Notes under the pieces: generated by a model
Databases searched by the model: none
The model's input: only the letters and a program-made list of their open reading frames with translations
What the model was told of the DNA's origin: nothing
Virus record (IMG/VR): IMGVR_UViG_3300009481_003971
Span: 1 to 41,743 of that record
Reading direction: 5' to 3' (one strand)
DNA from: a virus
Length of the DNA stretch: 41,743 nucleotides
Part shown: in pieces, positions 30,956 through 38,671 of the stretch
How positions within the stretch are numbered: the stretch's first letter is position 1
Layout: each line of letters opens with the position of its first letter
Made by a program: the position numbers and the translations under genes

Positions 30956-32344
30956 TTAATAGTTAATATTTTTAGTTACTTCTTGTAAATTTTCAAGATT
31001 ATTTACAATAGGCGTGCCTTTTAAATTTAAACTAGTATTTACTAAAATAGGATGACCGTTTGTTGTTGTAATTTTTAAAACTTCGTATAGCCAAGGGTTA
31101 TTTTCTTTTGAAACAATTTGAAGTCTAGCTGATTTATCAGGATATGAATACCATTTTTTAGTTTTACTATACGCGATATAAAGCATTTCATGGGACTCTT
31201 TAATCACATCAAAATAAGTACTTGCCGCTTCTTTTAAACAAATAGGTGCCCAAGGACGCCAACGGTCGTGCTCTCTTCCTTTTAAATCGTGTAACCTTAA
31301 ATTATTTATTTTGGTTGGTAATGCTAACAAGCTTCTATTACCTAGTGCTCTTGGTCCCCATTCAGCCCTTCCTCTACAAACTGGAACTATTTTGCCACTA
31401 ATTATTTGTGTAGCAATTTCATAAGGATCTAGTATGTCACCTACATCATAGCCCAAATACGCATTTTTCCAATTAGCATCTTCAATCTTTAAAGCAGCTC
31501 CTAGAGCGCCACCAGCATCTCCTGCCGCAGGTTGAATCCATATATCTTCTATTTTCGTATTTTGTAAAATTCTTGTATTAGCAACACAATTTAAGGCAAC
31601 TCCTCCACTATAAGCTAGCTTTTTTTGTCCGGTTCTTTTTTGTAACCATTTTACTAGATTAATAATTATATCTTCTAATACTTGTTGAGCACTGGCAGCT
31701 ATATCAAAATCAGTTACACCATACCCTAACCCTTTTCTTAAGTCATATTCAACCCAATATGATCCTTCTTTATCCGTACTAACTAAATATTTTTCCATAT
31801 ATTCTTTCCACTTTGGATAGCCATACATAGCAGCACTCATAACTTTAGATTCATCTGAGTTTGGAGTAAATCCAAGTAACCTTGTAATAGAACTATAAAA
31901 AAGACCTAAACTTTGTGGGTAAGGAAATTTTCTTAACCAATGAATTTTTTTACCATCCCAATAGCCTAAACTAGTAGAATAATGACCTCCTTTAGTGTCA
32001 ATAACCATTACAGCACAAGTATCCCATCCACTAGTTTTAATTGAACTTAATGCGTGGGATTCATGATGTTCTAAAAAATGAATATTAGAATTCTTTATAT
32101 CTAACTGAGATTTAATTAAAGATTTAATTTCTCGTCGTTTGATAAAGTTCATTTTATCAAAAAATACTACATCATCTACAGTATGGTCAAATTTTTGTAA
32201 CCATCTTAATGTATATACTGGCCACCTGTTGTCAAATTTTTGTCTACTGAATCTCTCTTCGTGAGATGCAGCAACAATTTTATTATCTGATACTAGTGCT
32301 GCAGCACTGTCATGGTGAAAAGCACTTATTCCTAATGTTGTCAT
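30956..32344 (-). CDS. Carbamoyltransferase (NodU/CmcH family)
   Basis: 462 aa. N-terminal Kae1-like domain with G-I-S-A-F-H-H-D-S-A-A-A-L, H-E-E-R-F-S-R-x-K and H-H-E-S-H-A metal/nucleotide segments, and A-Y-S-G-G-V-A-L-N-C-V-A-N near residue 245; the C-terminal part has R-G-R-A-E-W-G-P-R-A-L-G-N-R-S, the family signature for carbamoyl adenylate transfer. It moves a carbamoyl group from carbamoyl phosphate to a hydroxyl on a sugar or metabolite. Shorter than typical members (about 550-600 aa). The start lies about 10 nt after a terminator and has no ribosome binding site. Confidence 0.92.
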   Translation of the reverse strand: MTTLGISAFHHDSAAALVSDNKIVAASHEERFSRQKFDNRWPVYTLRWLQKFDHTVDDVVFFDKMNFIKRREIKSLIKSQLDIKNSNIHFLEHHESHALSSIKTSGWDTCAVMVIDTKGGHYSTSLGYWDGKKIHWLRKFPYPQSLGLFYSSITRLLGFTPNSDESKVMSAAMYGYPKWKEYMEKYLVSTDKEGSYWVEYDLRKGLGYGVTDFDIAASAQQVLEDIIINLVKWLQKRTGQKKLAYSGGVALNCVANTRILQNTKIEDIWIQPAAGDAGGALGAALKIEDANWKNAYLGYDVGDILDPYEIATQIISGKIVPVCRGRAEWGPRALGNRSLLALPTKINNLRLHDLKGREHDRWRPWAPICLKEAASTYFDVIKESHEMLYIAYSKTKKWYSYPDKSARLQIVSKENNPWLYEVLKITTTNGHPILVNTSLNLKGTPIVNNLENLQEVTKNINY

Positions 32345-32346
32345 AT

Positions 32347-32384
32347 ATAAAAATAGGCCAGAGTCTGGTAAAAGACTCTGACCT
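32347..32384 (-). terminator. Rho-independent terminator after hsp20
   Basis: Minus strand 11-bp stem with one G-U pair (32374-32384 with 32355-32365), 8-nt loop, then ATTTTTAT. It lies 27 nt after the hsp20 stop and ends about 10 nt before the carbamoyltransferase start. Confidence 0.9.
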
Positions 32385-32410
32385 GTTCCTTTGTAAGTTT
32401 CGAGTCTATA

Positions 32411-32848
32411 TTACTTTACAGTAATAAGTCGAGGTTTCTTTTCTTCTGGAATAATACGTTCTAGTTTAATAGAAAGCATACCGTTTTCCAGTGTTGCATC
32501 GTTTACAATGATATCATCAGCAAGAGTAAACCTTCGTTCAAACTTACGATATGAAATACCACGATAAACAGTGTCTTCATCTTTACTGTTTTCTTTTACA
32601 GAACGAACAGAAAGTGTTCCATCAGCAACTTCTACTTCAATGTCCTCCTTACCAAAACCCGCAAGAGCCATTTCGATCACATGATTGTATTTACCTTCTT
32701 TCCGAATATTATAAGGCGGAAATCCTGTAGACGCTACATTATCTGTAGCATATCTACTTAGCGTGTCAAACATACGATCAAAACCTACTGCATACGGGGT
32801 AAGTTGATTGAAGTTGTCGAATAGATTTAGTGTTTTATTTGTAACCAT
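32411..32848 (-). CDS. Small heat shock protein Hsp20 (IbpA-like)
   Basis: 145 aa. An alpha-crystallin domain at about 48-135 with Y-N-I-R-K-E-G, V-I-E-M-A-L-A-G-F-G-K-E-D-I-E-V-E-V, G-T-L-S-V-R, R-x-F-E-R-R-F-T-L-A-D and N-G-M-L-S-I-K-L-E-R. The N-terminal F-D-R-M-F-D-T-L is typical of IbpA types, and the short C-terminal R-L-I-T-V-K replaces the usual I-x-I tail. It binds unfolding proteins; in marine T4-like phages Hsp20 is common and may help capsid assembly. It is monocistronic with its own promoter, leader RNA element and terminator. Confidence 0.95.
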   Translation of the reverse strand: MVTNKTLNLFDNFNQLTPYAVGFDRMFDTLSRYATDNVASTGFPPYNIRKEGKYNHVIEMALAGFGKEDIEVEVADGTLSVRSVKENSKDEDTVYRGISYRKFERRFTLADDIIVNDATLENGMLSIKLERIIPEEKKPRLITVK

Positions 32849-32904
32849 TTTATTTTCTCCTTTTTAAGCAAGATTACGTTTTGACTCCCGCTTTGCGGCA
32901 AGTC
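32849..32904 (-). promoter_or_regulatory. ROSE-like RNA thermometer candidate in the hsp20 leader
   Basis: On the minus strand the last 24 nt before ATG contain CTTGCT (32867-32872) able to pair with the AGGAG ribosome binding site (32857-32861) through C-G, U-A, U-G, bulged G, C-G and U-A. A U(U/C)GCU anti-SD with one bulged G is the hallmark of ROSE elements, which control hsp20 translation by temperature in alpha- and gammaproteobacteria. An upstream stable hairpin (32883-32904, loop AAA) completes the usual layout. Confidence 0.5.
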
Positions 32905-32924
32905 ACTGGTTTTATCCATTATTT

Positions 32925-32953
32925 ATCATATCAAATTTATAACAAGAGTGCAA
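32925..32953 (-). promoter_or_regulatory. Sigma70-type promoter for hsp20
   Basis: Minus strand TTGCAC (32948-32953), 17-nt spacer, TATGAT (32925-32930). Transcription would start near 32918, giving a leader of about 70 nt before the hsp20 ATG. Confidence 0.8.
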
Positions 32954-32967
32954 GAACTATTTTCTTC

Positions 32968-33288
32968 CTATAGCTCATCCTCTGTAATAATTTCATATAA
33001 TGTATATTTTGCTGTTAACTCTTCACCTTCTTTAATGTCTCGTATTGTCCGTAAATATCTAACAGGTATTTGGTGCCAAAAACCGCCCACGCTTTTACAA
33101 TTTGGATTATCTGAATGATTGTAAAAAGCTCCTAGTGCTGTCCTTATACTACCGTGTGGAAAATTTTTATCTAATACATGAACAATCCCTAAAACTGTAT
33201 CGTCTGGTATATTCTTTGTCGCAAATAGGCCGAGTCCTTCAACCTCACTATTTTTTACTGTTACGCCTTTAGGCAATGGTTTATACAT
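32968..33288 (-). CDS. SET-domain protein
   Basis: 106 aa. G-L-G-L-F-A-T-K-N-I-P-D-D near residues 18-30, F-Y-N-H-S-D-N-P-N-C near 55-64 and I-K-E-G-E-E-L-T-A-K-Y near 85-95 are the three SET motifs (SAM and lysine site). Such small SET proteins methylate lysines in proteins; the target here is unknown, and could be a host or phage protein. Directly downstream of SpeD, which also uses S-adenosylmethionine. Confidence 0.87.
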   Translation of the reverse strand: MYKPLPKGVTVKNSEVEGLGLFATKNIPDDTVLGIVHVLDKNFPHGSIRTALGAFYNHSDNPNCKSVGGFWHQIPVRYLRTIRDIKEGEELTAKYTLYEIITEDEL

Positions 33289-33289
33289 T

Positions 33290-33646
33290 TTACGCCTGAC
33301 GTTCTATAAAAATAGTCTTTATTGTCTGAGGACGTAACATTCTATATACAACTGTTTTTGCATAATCTGCATTAAAGTTTTTACAACTAAATATATCTAA
33401 ATATGCATCGCCAGTTAGATCAGAAAAATGTCCAGTAATATTACTAGTTTCAATTAATTGAACTAAAGAATATCCTGCAGCTGCGTCATCGTGTACTGCA
33501 AAATGTTTTAATAAAGGTTCTCCATACTTTTTCATTTTAATAGCATCAACTAACTTATTAGAAAAGTTAGTTAATTTTTTTTTGTTTGTTATGATATCTT
33601 TATCACAACCTTTGCAATCTAATATCAAATGATAACCCCACGCCAT
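33290..33646 (-). CDS. speD: S-adenosylmethionine decarboxylase proenzyme (SpeD/SpeH type)
   Basis: 118 aa. Candidate pyruvoyl Ser68 in E-T-S-N-I-T-G-H, His73, and Cys88 in L-D-I-F-S-C-K reproduce the Ser-His-Cys spacing (5 and 15) of bacterial SpeD; the residue before the Ser is Thr instead of the usual Glu. It would self-cleave and make decarboxylated SAM for spermidine synthesis. A spermidine role in DNA packaging is commonly proposed for phage SpeD. It is followed by the SET gene after one nt. Confidence 0.83.
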   Translation of the reverse strand: MAWGYHLILDCKGCDKDIITNKKKLTNFSNKLVDAIKMKKYGEPLLKHFAVHDDAAAGYSLVQLIETSNITGHFSDLTGDAYLDIFSCKNFNADYAKTVVYRMLRPQTIKTIFIERQA

Positions 33647-33661
33647 ATTATTTCTCCTTAA

Positions 33662-34792
33662 TTACTTTCCTATATTTATTATTTCTGGTCTTATGTGTTT
33701 TAAATCCCAAGTATCTTTAGAAAAAAGGTTAGAATTACCAGCAGCTTCAAGGAAAGGAAATAATAAAACTTTTTTCCAATTATCAAGTAAATGAGGTGCA
33801 TATTTGTCAAACTGTTTTAAAATTTGACTATGTTCTGTATTTGCATTAGATAGAATTAAATCTGCTCCTAACCCTATTGGTTTTTCTGGTTGTGCAATTA
33901 AATCATGAGGAAATCTAGTTAATTTAGTTATTATCTCATAACAGTTAGCTTCAGAAATAGTATAACGAGTATGAACTTTTCTCAATAATAAAGAATTATT
34001 CAGTAATTCTTTATTTTTCTTAAAATAATTTTTTACCAAATGAGTCTGTTTAATATGTAATTTTGGGTAATCTAAGGTTGTAAAAAACCATTCATCATAC
34101 CAATTTCCTGATTGTCCGAAATGACCAAAGTTTAACCTTGTATAAAAATCTTTTGTTTTTGGGTCATATTCTAATCCTGTTTTTGCATCTCCTTGAATAT
34201 GACCAGAAAAATGGTCATTATAAAAATATTGTTTAATACCTCTTCTAGCCAAAGATACTTTACTTAATCTCGTTAATAATGTTGTATATCCTGTTTGTGC
34301 GGGAAAAGTATCCCAATAACTACTATTAAAAAAATTTAAAATTACTTTTTCAGTTATGTTATTTACAGTAATTCTTGTTTTAGGAATTAGTTTTTGAATT
34401 TTTTTTAGTTTTTTAATACCAATATCAATTTGTGGGTTAGAACATTCATTTTTATTAAGAGCAACTCTATTAATAACAATCTCATCTATAAATATATTAT
34501 TTCGTACAAAGCTTTCTATAACAGTTTCACTATCAGGTCCTCCACTATAATAAATAGTTAAGTAAGGGTATTTATCTCTTAATTGTTGGCATCTTTCTTT
34601 TAATAATATATTATAAGATTCCGGAGGTTCTTTCCAGTCTAGAGATTTCCACTCTAAACTATCTTTACTTGTTAAAATTAAAGTACTCATATCTTCTTTG
34701 GTAGAAGAAGATACTAAATCTATTTTAGAACTATAAATCTTATTAGTATTTTTATTTTTTATTATAGTATATTTATAGTCTGTTTCAGTCAT
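33662..34792 (-). CDS. PP-loop protein, paralogue A
   Basis: 376 aa. L-T-I-Y-Y-S-G-G-P-D-S-E-T-V at 78-91 is the PP-loop (83-88). Upstream are a phage-type N-terminal segment (I-I-K-N-K-N-T-N-K-I-Y) and L-D-W-K-E-P-P ... L-R-D-K-Y-P-Y. The whole length resembles the protein at 40433-41503, so the two are paralogues. PP-loop enzymes use ATP to adenylate a substrate before adding N, S or another group. Its ATG overlaps the stop of the Fpg/Nei gene (ATGA). Substrate unknown. Confidence 0.75.
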   Translation of the reverse strand: MTETDYKYTIIKNKNTNKIYSSKIDLVSSSTKEDMSTLILTSKDSLEWKSLDWKEPPESYNILLKERCQQLRDKYPYLTIYYSGGPDSETVIESFVRNNIFIDEIVINRVALNKNECSNPQIDIGIKKLKKIQKLIPKTRITVNNITEKVILNFFNSSYWDTFPAQTGYTTLLTRLSKVSLARRGIKQYFYNDHFSGHIQGDAKTGLEYDPKTKDFYTRLNFGHFGQSGNWYDEWFFTTLDYPKLHIKQTHLVKNYFKKNKELLNNSLLLRKVHTRYTISEANCYEIITKLTRFPHDLIAQPEKPIGLGADLILSNANTEHSQILKQFDKYAPHLLDNWKKVLLFPFLEAAGNSNLFSKDTWDLKHIRPEIINIGK

Positions 34793-35670
34793 TTTTGTAT
34801 TGTTGGTGACCAGTGAGTTGTTCTTCCATCATCTAAAGAAATTTTTTCAACTGGATTTCCGTAAGGATCTTCTTTTTGAGAATAAACCATAACGCCTATT
34901 CTTGATTTCATCATTTCAGTTGCTTTTGAAGGAAAAGCGACATAATTTCCCTGAGTATTGTGTAAATCAGAATAATTTCTTATAGTTGCACCGCCTGTTT
35001 CAAAACTATTTTTTAAAACGGTTCTAACCGCTGTATACAATCGTAACAAGTCTTCTTCGCTGCAATCACCCACTTTACGATGAGGCGCCAAAGCGGCGAG
35101 AAAAAGACTTTCGGATTTGTAAATGTTACCCACACCTGATACATTTTTTTGCTCCATTAAAAATTTTACTAAAGAATTAGTTTTACGTTTTTCACATATG
35201 GCAAGCCACGTTTTTTCATCACAAGGATTATTGAGCATGTCAGGACCAATACTTGCAAGTTTTTTATCTAATTCTTGTTTAGGATTTTTTGTAATAAACT
35301 TTAGTGTTCCGAAGTTACGCATATCAGAATAATAAATACTTTTCTTTGTTTTTTCTGGTGTATTATCTCTAAGATCAAATCTAACCCTAGCATATTTATT
35401 GTCTTCAGCTTTATACGTTCCTGTCATTCCTAAAGTACTGAATATTACTCCATCCATACACAACCAATATATAAATTTACCTTTATTACAAACTCCGTGA
35501 ATATATGTTCCCCCATATTTCGGATATAATATACTCATAAATTCATAAAACCCGTCAGGCTCTTTTCTTGTGTATCTACCTGTTAATAATTTAATATCAA
35601 CTAAACTCCATCCTCTAACTTCTTTATCTAATTGGTTCGTAACAATCGTACATTCTGGACCTTCAGGCAT
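34789..35670 (-). CDS. Formamidopyrimidine/endonuclease VIII-type DNA glycosylase, zincless
   Basis: 293 aa beginning M-P-E-G-P-E (catalytic Pro2, Glu3). The H2TH region Q-K-N-V-S-G-V-G-N-I-Y-K-S-E is intact. The C-terminal zinc finger cysteines are absent: V-Y-S-Q-K-E-D-P-Y-G-N-P ... D-G-R-T-T-H-W-S-P keeps the loop shape and the catalytic Arg in G-R-T-T, like the zincless finger known in NEIL1 and some viral and plant/fungal enzymes. It removes oxidised bases. It overlaps the membrane peptide gene at its start. Confidence 0.9.
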   Translation of the reverse strand: MPEGPECTIVTNQLDKEVRGWSLVDIKLLTGRYTRKEPDGFYEFMSILYPKYGGTYIHGVCNKGKFIYWLCMDGVIFSTLGMTGTYKAEDNKYARVRFDLRDNTPEKTKKSIYYSDMRNFGTLKFITKNPKQELDKKLASIGPDMLNNPCDEKTWLAICEKRKTNSLVKFLMEQKNVSGVGNIYKSESLFLAALAPHRKVGDCSEEDLLRLYTAVRTVLKNSFETGGATIRNYSDLHNTQGNYVAFPSKATEMMKSRIGVMVYSQKEDPYGNPVEKISLDDGRTTHWSPTIQK

Positions 35671-35788
35671 TAGATAACGCCACGGTCAAGATAACTACAA
35701 TAGTCAGTAGTATTTTTAAACTAAGTATTAGAAATAAAGTTTTTTTCTTCATTATCCAAGTTTTATCTGCTATACATTCCCATGTCAT
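35663..35788 (-). CDS. Tiny single-span membrane protein (41 aa)
   Basis: ATG at 35786-35788 overlaps the upstream stop (ATGA); a second ATG 12 codons later could give 29 aa. A Lys-rich patch (M-K-K-K-T) is followed by a hydrophobic stretch L-F-L-I-L-S-L-K-I-L-L-T-I-V-V-I-L-T-V-A-L. Likely a single-span phage membrane protein of unknown role. Confidence 0.45.
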   Translation of the reverse strand: MTWECIADKTWIMKKKTLFLILSLKILLTIVVILTVALSNA

Positions 35789-36018
35789 GGAGCTGCCACT
35801 TCTGTTATAAGTAACCGAACATTTTTCTGTGTAGAATCTAATAAATGTAATCCTTGCCTAGAAAATTTTCCGTCTTTTTCTAATTCTTTTAAGTCTCTAG
35901 TAATAGTTTTAAATAACTTTCCTAAATTTTCTTCAGGCATCTTATCAACTATTTTCTTAATTACTTTTCCTAGCTGCTCTCGTTCATGTTTTGCAGCCCA
36001 TTCCATTCCTCCGCTCAT
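35785..36018 (-). CDS. Hypothetical protein (77 aa)
   Basis: All-helical and charged with K-V-I-K-K-I-V-D-K-M and T-I-T-R-D-L-K-E-L-E-K segments. AAAGGAAAAATTA upstream of the ATG is a good ribosome binding site. It sits downstream of two oxygenase genes and upstream of the small membrane protein. No family recognised. Confidence 0.55.
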   Translation of the reverse strand: MSGGMEWAAKHEREQLGKVIKKIVDKMPEENLGKLFKTITRDLKELEKDGKFSRQGLHLLDSTQKNVRLLITEVAAP

Positions 36019-36030
36019 TAATTTTTCCTT

Positions 36031-36624
36031 TCACTCAGCGTACTCAAGTACATCCGTTAACCAAACTGCGATTGTATATCGTATTCCTGATAAAACTTCA
36101 CGTACTCCATGAGTATACTCTATTCCACTAGGAAATGCCAACATTAAACCTTGTTGTGGTGATATATCTTCACCAAAATTTTTAAAATAAAACTCACCGC
36201 CTTCGATACCTCCTGTTAAGTAAAATATTGCAGAGTATTTTCTATACCAAGTTGGATGTGTTTCGGACGTAACTTCTTCGGGTAACTCTGGTTGCCAACA
36301 ATTATCTGCATGAAGAGACATAGAATCTCCTGGTCCCCAAATAGTTAATTCAGTATTATCTGGAACGCACCAAACTCCCCAATGCTCCATAATTTGTTTT
36401 TGAGCATAAAAACGGGCATAATTCATTCCTCGTTCAAAATGTGACCAAGGAGGCGGCATAGACCTATGTACTTTTTTATAGCTAAGGGTTCTATCAATAA
36501 ACTCAGGAATTGCTTGTTGATCTCCGTTTTTAAAAACTTTTGGATGTTGATAAGCTGTGGAACTTAAAAAATCACAAGTTTCATCAGGAAGTGCATTTTC
36601 AATTCGTAAAAAATCAGGATTCAT
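36031..36624 (-). CDS. 2OG-Fe(II) oxygenase (prolyl-4-hydroxylase-like)
   Basis: 197 aa. S-L-H-A-D-N gives H-x-D, followed by S-A-I-F-Y-L-T-G-G-I-E-G-G-E-F-Y-F, P-S-G-I-E-Y-T-H-G-V with the distal His, and R-Y-T-I-A-V-W the 2OG-binding Arg. The order is typical of P4H-type dioxygenases. Substrate could be a protein, base or small molecule. It overlaps a second, related oxygenase gene upstream by 11 nt, so the two are co-translated. Confidence 0.88.
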   Translation of the reverse strand: MNPDFLRIENALPDETCDFLSSTAYQHPKVFKNGDQQAIPEFIDRTLSYKKVHRSMPPPWSHFERGMNYARFYAQKQIMEHWGVWCVPDNTELTIWGPGDSMSLHADNCWQPELPEEVTSETHPTWYRKYSAIFYLTGGIEGGEFYFKNFGEDISPQQGLMLAFPSGIEYTHGVREVLSGIRYTIAVWLTDVLEYAE

Positions 36625-37168
36625 TAAAATACCATTTATAACCTTTCTCTAAATTTTTTTTAGTTAAACTTTTATAGTTTGGTTGATCTACAAAAGTTGT
36701 AATAGTCCACCTTCTGTTAGTAACGGGAGGTTTTATTCTATGCACCATGTAACAAGGAAACTGTACTATTTTTCCAGGAGTTGGAAAAATAGTAGCTAAG
36801 ATTTTAGAAGGAACAGGTGCACTAAATTCTGTTTCCCAAACTCTATTAGATTTAGGATTCCAATTACCTATTTCTAGAGGTGTTCCTTCCGTTAAATAAA
36901 TAACTTGAGTCCAATACCTAGTGGGTCTAGGGCAAGTTAATTTACCTTCAGAAAAATCCATATTATCAAAATGCCAGTCGTATAAATCTCCGGGTTTTAA
37001 TAATATACACACTCCACCCTTAACTACATCATTTGCTGCCCACTGATTACCATACCACTTTACTCGTTCTTCTGCTCTTTCTATAATCTTTTCCGCAGAG
37101 TTTTTTATTGTATTATTAAATGAGATATCTATGAAGGGTCTGATTTCAGAGTTAATGATATCTGCCAT
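36614..37168 (-). CDS. 2OG-Fe(II) oxygenase
   Basis: 184 aa. Y-D-W-H-F-D-N gives H-x-D, Q-V-I-Y-L-T-E-G-T-P-L a strand, Y-M-V-H-R-I-K-P-P the distal His, and R-R-W-T-I-T-T-F the Arg. It shares the fold of the next gene but little sequence. The ATG is preceded by GAGGAAATAG inside the end of the SGNH-like gene, overlapping it by 40 nt. Substrate unknown. Confidence 0.83.
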   Translation of the reverse strand: MADIINSEIRPFIDISFNNTIKNSAEKIIERAEERVKWYGNQWAANDVVKGGVCILLKPGDLYDWHFDNMDFSEGKLTCPRPTRYWTQVIYLTEGTPLEIGNWNPKSNRVWETEFSAPVPSKILATIFPTPGKIVQFPCYMVHRIKPPVTNRRWTITTFVDQPNYKSLTKKNLEKGYKWYFNES

Positions 37169-37752
37169 CTTTTTTCTATTTCCTCTTTTAATTTTATTGC
37201 AAATATTTTATGAGCAAGTTGATTCATATGCCCTGCGCCATCAGGATATTTTTTTCTGTAATCTCCTAAATATTCCCACATAATAGGTGAAGTAACTTCG
37301 GGATATTGTAAAAAATTTAATTCTGGACTTTCTAAAACATTGGGTCTATATAAAGGTATTAAAATTATATTTTGTACAGGTACTTTAGACAGAACTGCTA
37401 AAACAGATAAAACACCTATTCGGTAATGCCATTTTATAGTAGTTAACTTTTTAAACCATATATTCTTAGTTAATTCTCCCCACGGATCTGTTTCATCCCA
37501 ATTGTAAGGAAGTATAAAATCAGTATTTGCTTTAGGATCAGCACGGTGATGATGTCCAATAATCCAAATTATATACTCATAAGTAAGTTCTTCTTTTTTT
37601 AAAATTATTTCTGCCTGATAATCTAAAGTTGCTCCATAATCTGAAATATTATTTGTTAATCCTAATAGTAAAGGAAAAGGAAAAGGTACTGCTAAACTAG
37701 GAATAGTGTAACTATTCCCCATAAGTAAAATTTTATTTGACTCTTGCTCCAA
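37129..37752 (-). CDS. SGNH-like protein with an altered block I
   Basis: 207 aa. K-I-L-L-M-G-N-S-Y-T resembles SGNH block I but with Asn in place of Asp before Ser; D-Y-G-A-T-L gives block II, W-I-I-G-H-H-H block III and D-G-A-G-H-M-N-Q block V with Asp-x-x-His. The only start that keeps the first beta strand is TTG at 37750-37752, with no clear ribosome binding site; the next ATG (37722) would cut into block I. The gene is head-to-head with another SGNH-like gene on the plus strand with only 18 nt between. Confidence 0.6.
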   Translation of the reverse strand: MEQESNKILLMGNSYTIPSLAVPFPFPLLLGLTNNISDYGATLDYQAEIILKKEELTYEYIIWIIGHHHRADPKANTDFILPYNWDETDPWGELTKNIWFKKLTTIKWHYRIGVLSVLAVLSKVPVQNIILIPLYRPNVLESPELNFLQYPEVTSPIMWEYLGDYRKKYPDGAGHMNQLAHKIFAIKLKEEIEKRWQISLTLKSDPS

Positions 37753-37765
37753 TTTTTGTTACCAT
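37737..37765 (+). promoter_or_regulatory. Possible promoter giving a leaderless transcript
   Basis: TTGACT (37737-37742), 17-nt spacer, TACCAT (37760-37765). The start codon at 37771 lies where transcription would begin, and there is no ribosome binding site, so a leaderless mRNA is possible. The -10 is only 4 of 6 to consensus. Confidence 0.4.
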
Positions 37766-37770
37766 TTCTT

Positions 37771-38436
37771 ATGAAAATTATTTCGTGTGGAGACAGTTAT
37801 ACTTTAGGGGAAGGACTAAGTTCCCCAGAAGAAACTTATGGATATTTACTTGCTAAAGAATTCAAATCTGACTACACAACATTAGCACAATCTGGTGCTA
37901 GTGAATATCTTATTTTATCGCAAATAGAAGAAGCTGTCAAGTTAAATCCTGATTTAATACTGGTTGGTCATACTAGTGAATACCGTTGGCAAGTACGTAG
38001 TCGACGTAACAATAAATGGCAAGGGTTTTTGGTTGCTAACTTTATTGAGCAAAATAAAAAACTTTTTAGACAGTGGATATTTAGTGAACAACTTTTAGAT
38101 AATAAAAGAAATAGTGCAGAGCATAAAGCAGCTTGGCATGCTGCAGGACTATTATACTACTCTGAAGATAAAATAGTAAATAACTTATGGAAATCGGCGG
38201 TTGCTTTACAAATTAATATCTTAAAAAGATATAATATAAGAGCTGTACATATTGCTTGTTTTGGTCATTTACATAATGATTTAAAAGAACTAACCGACGA
38301 TTGTATATATGCTCCTTTAGATGATATGAAACATATACAAAAAGCAAATGACGGGAGCCACGCAGGTCCCGCCATTCATGAAAAAGTATGTAAAGAAATT
38401 AGTAAATTTATTTTGAACAAATCTCGATTAACTTAG
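37771..38436 (+). CDS. SGNH/GDSL-like hydrolase, lone plus-strand gene
   Basis: 221 aa from ATG 37771 (M-K-I-I-S-C-G-D-S-Y-T-L-G-E-G). Block I G-D-S-Y has the nucleophile Ser, L-A-Q-S-G-A-S-E gives block II, L-I-L-V-G-H-T-S-E block III (His in place of Asn), and D-G-S-H-A-G block V (Asp-x-x-His). An upstream TTG would add nine residues but break the usual start of the fold. It converges on the DsbA-like gene with a 29-nt overlap and is the only plus-strand gene among minus-strand neighbours. Confidence 0.75.
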   Translation: MKIISCGDSYTLGEGLSSPEETYGYLLAKEFKSDYTTLAQSGASEYLILSQIEEAVKLNPDLILVGHTSEYRWQVRSRRNNKWQGFLVANFIEQNKKLFRQWIFSEQLLDNKRNSAEHKAAWHAAGLLYYSEDKIVNNLWKSAVALQINILKRYNIRAVHIACFGHLHNDLKELTDDCIYAPLDDMKHIQKANDGSHAGPAIHEKVCKEISKFILNKSRLT

Positions 38437-38671
38437 AAAGTACATCGTACTCTTCTTCAACATCTTCTTGTTTGTTTTTAAACATAGTTGTTGCCACTTT
38501 TCTTCCTAAAGTAGGAGCTATCCCATAACTATCTTTTAAATTTTTTAAAGATGCAGAAATTTGTTCTCTTGCATCTTCGATAACTACTAATTGATCTATA
38601 ATATAATCGATACTTGTTTTAATCTCTGTACTAACTGTATCAAAGTTAGTAAGTTTTACGTCTTCTGACAT
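38408..38671 (-). CDS. T4 DsbA-like double-strand DNA-binding protein
   Basis: 87 aa. The layout helix, I-E-D-A-R-E-Q-I, Y-G-I-A-P-T-L-G-R-K, K-N-K-Q-E-D-V-E-E-E-Y and L-S-K-L-I matches the T4 DsbA protein (89 aa; F-D-x-A ... R-A-K-D-E-L-G-V ... D-V-F-E-A-E), a dsDNA-binding protein linked to late promoters. The call is by eye and moderate. It is the last gene of a unit that starts at the promoter 39487-39515. Confidence 0.6.
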   Translation of the reverse strand: MSEDVKLTNFDTVSTEIKTSIDYIIDQLVVIEDAREQISASLKNLKDSYGIAPTLGRKVATTMFKNKQEDVEEEYDVLSKLIEICSK

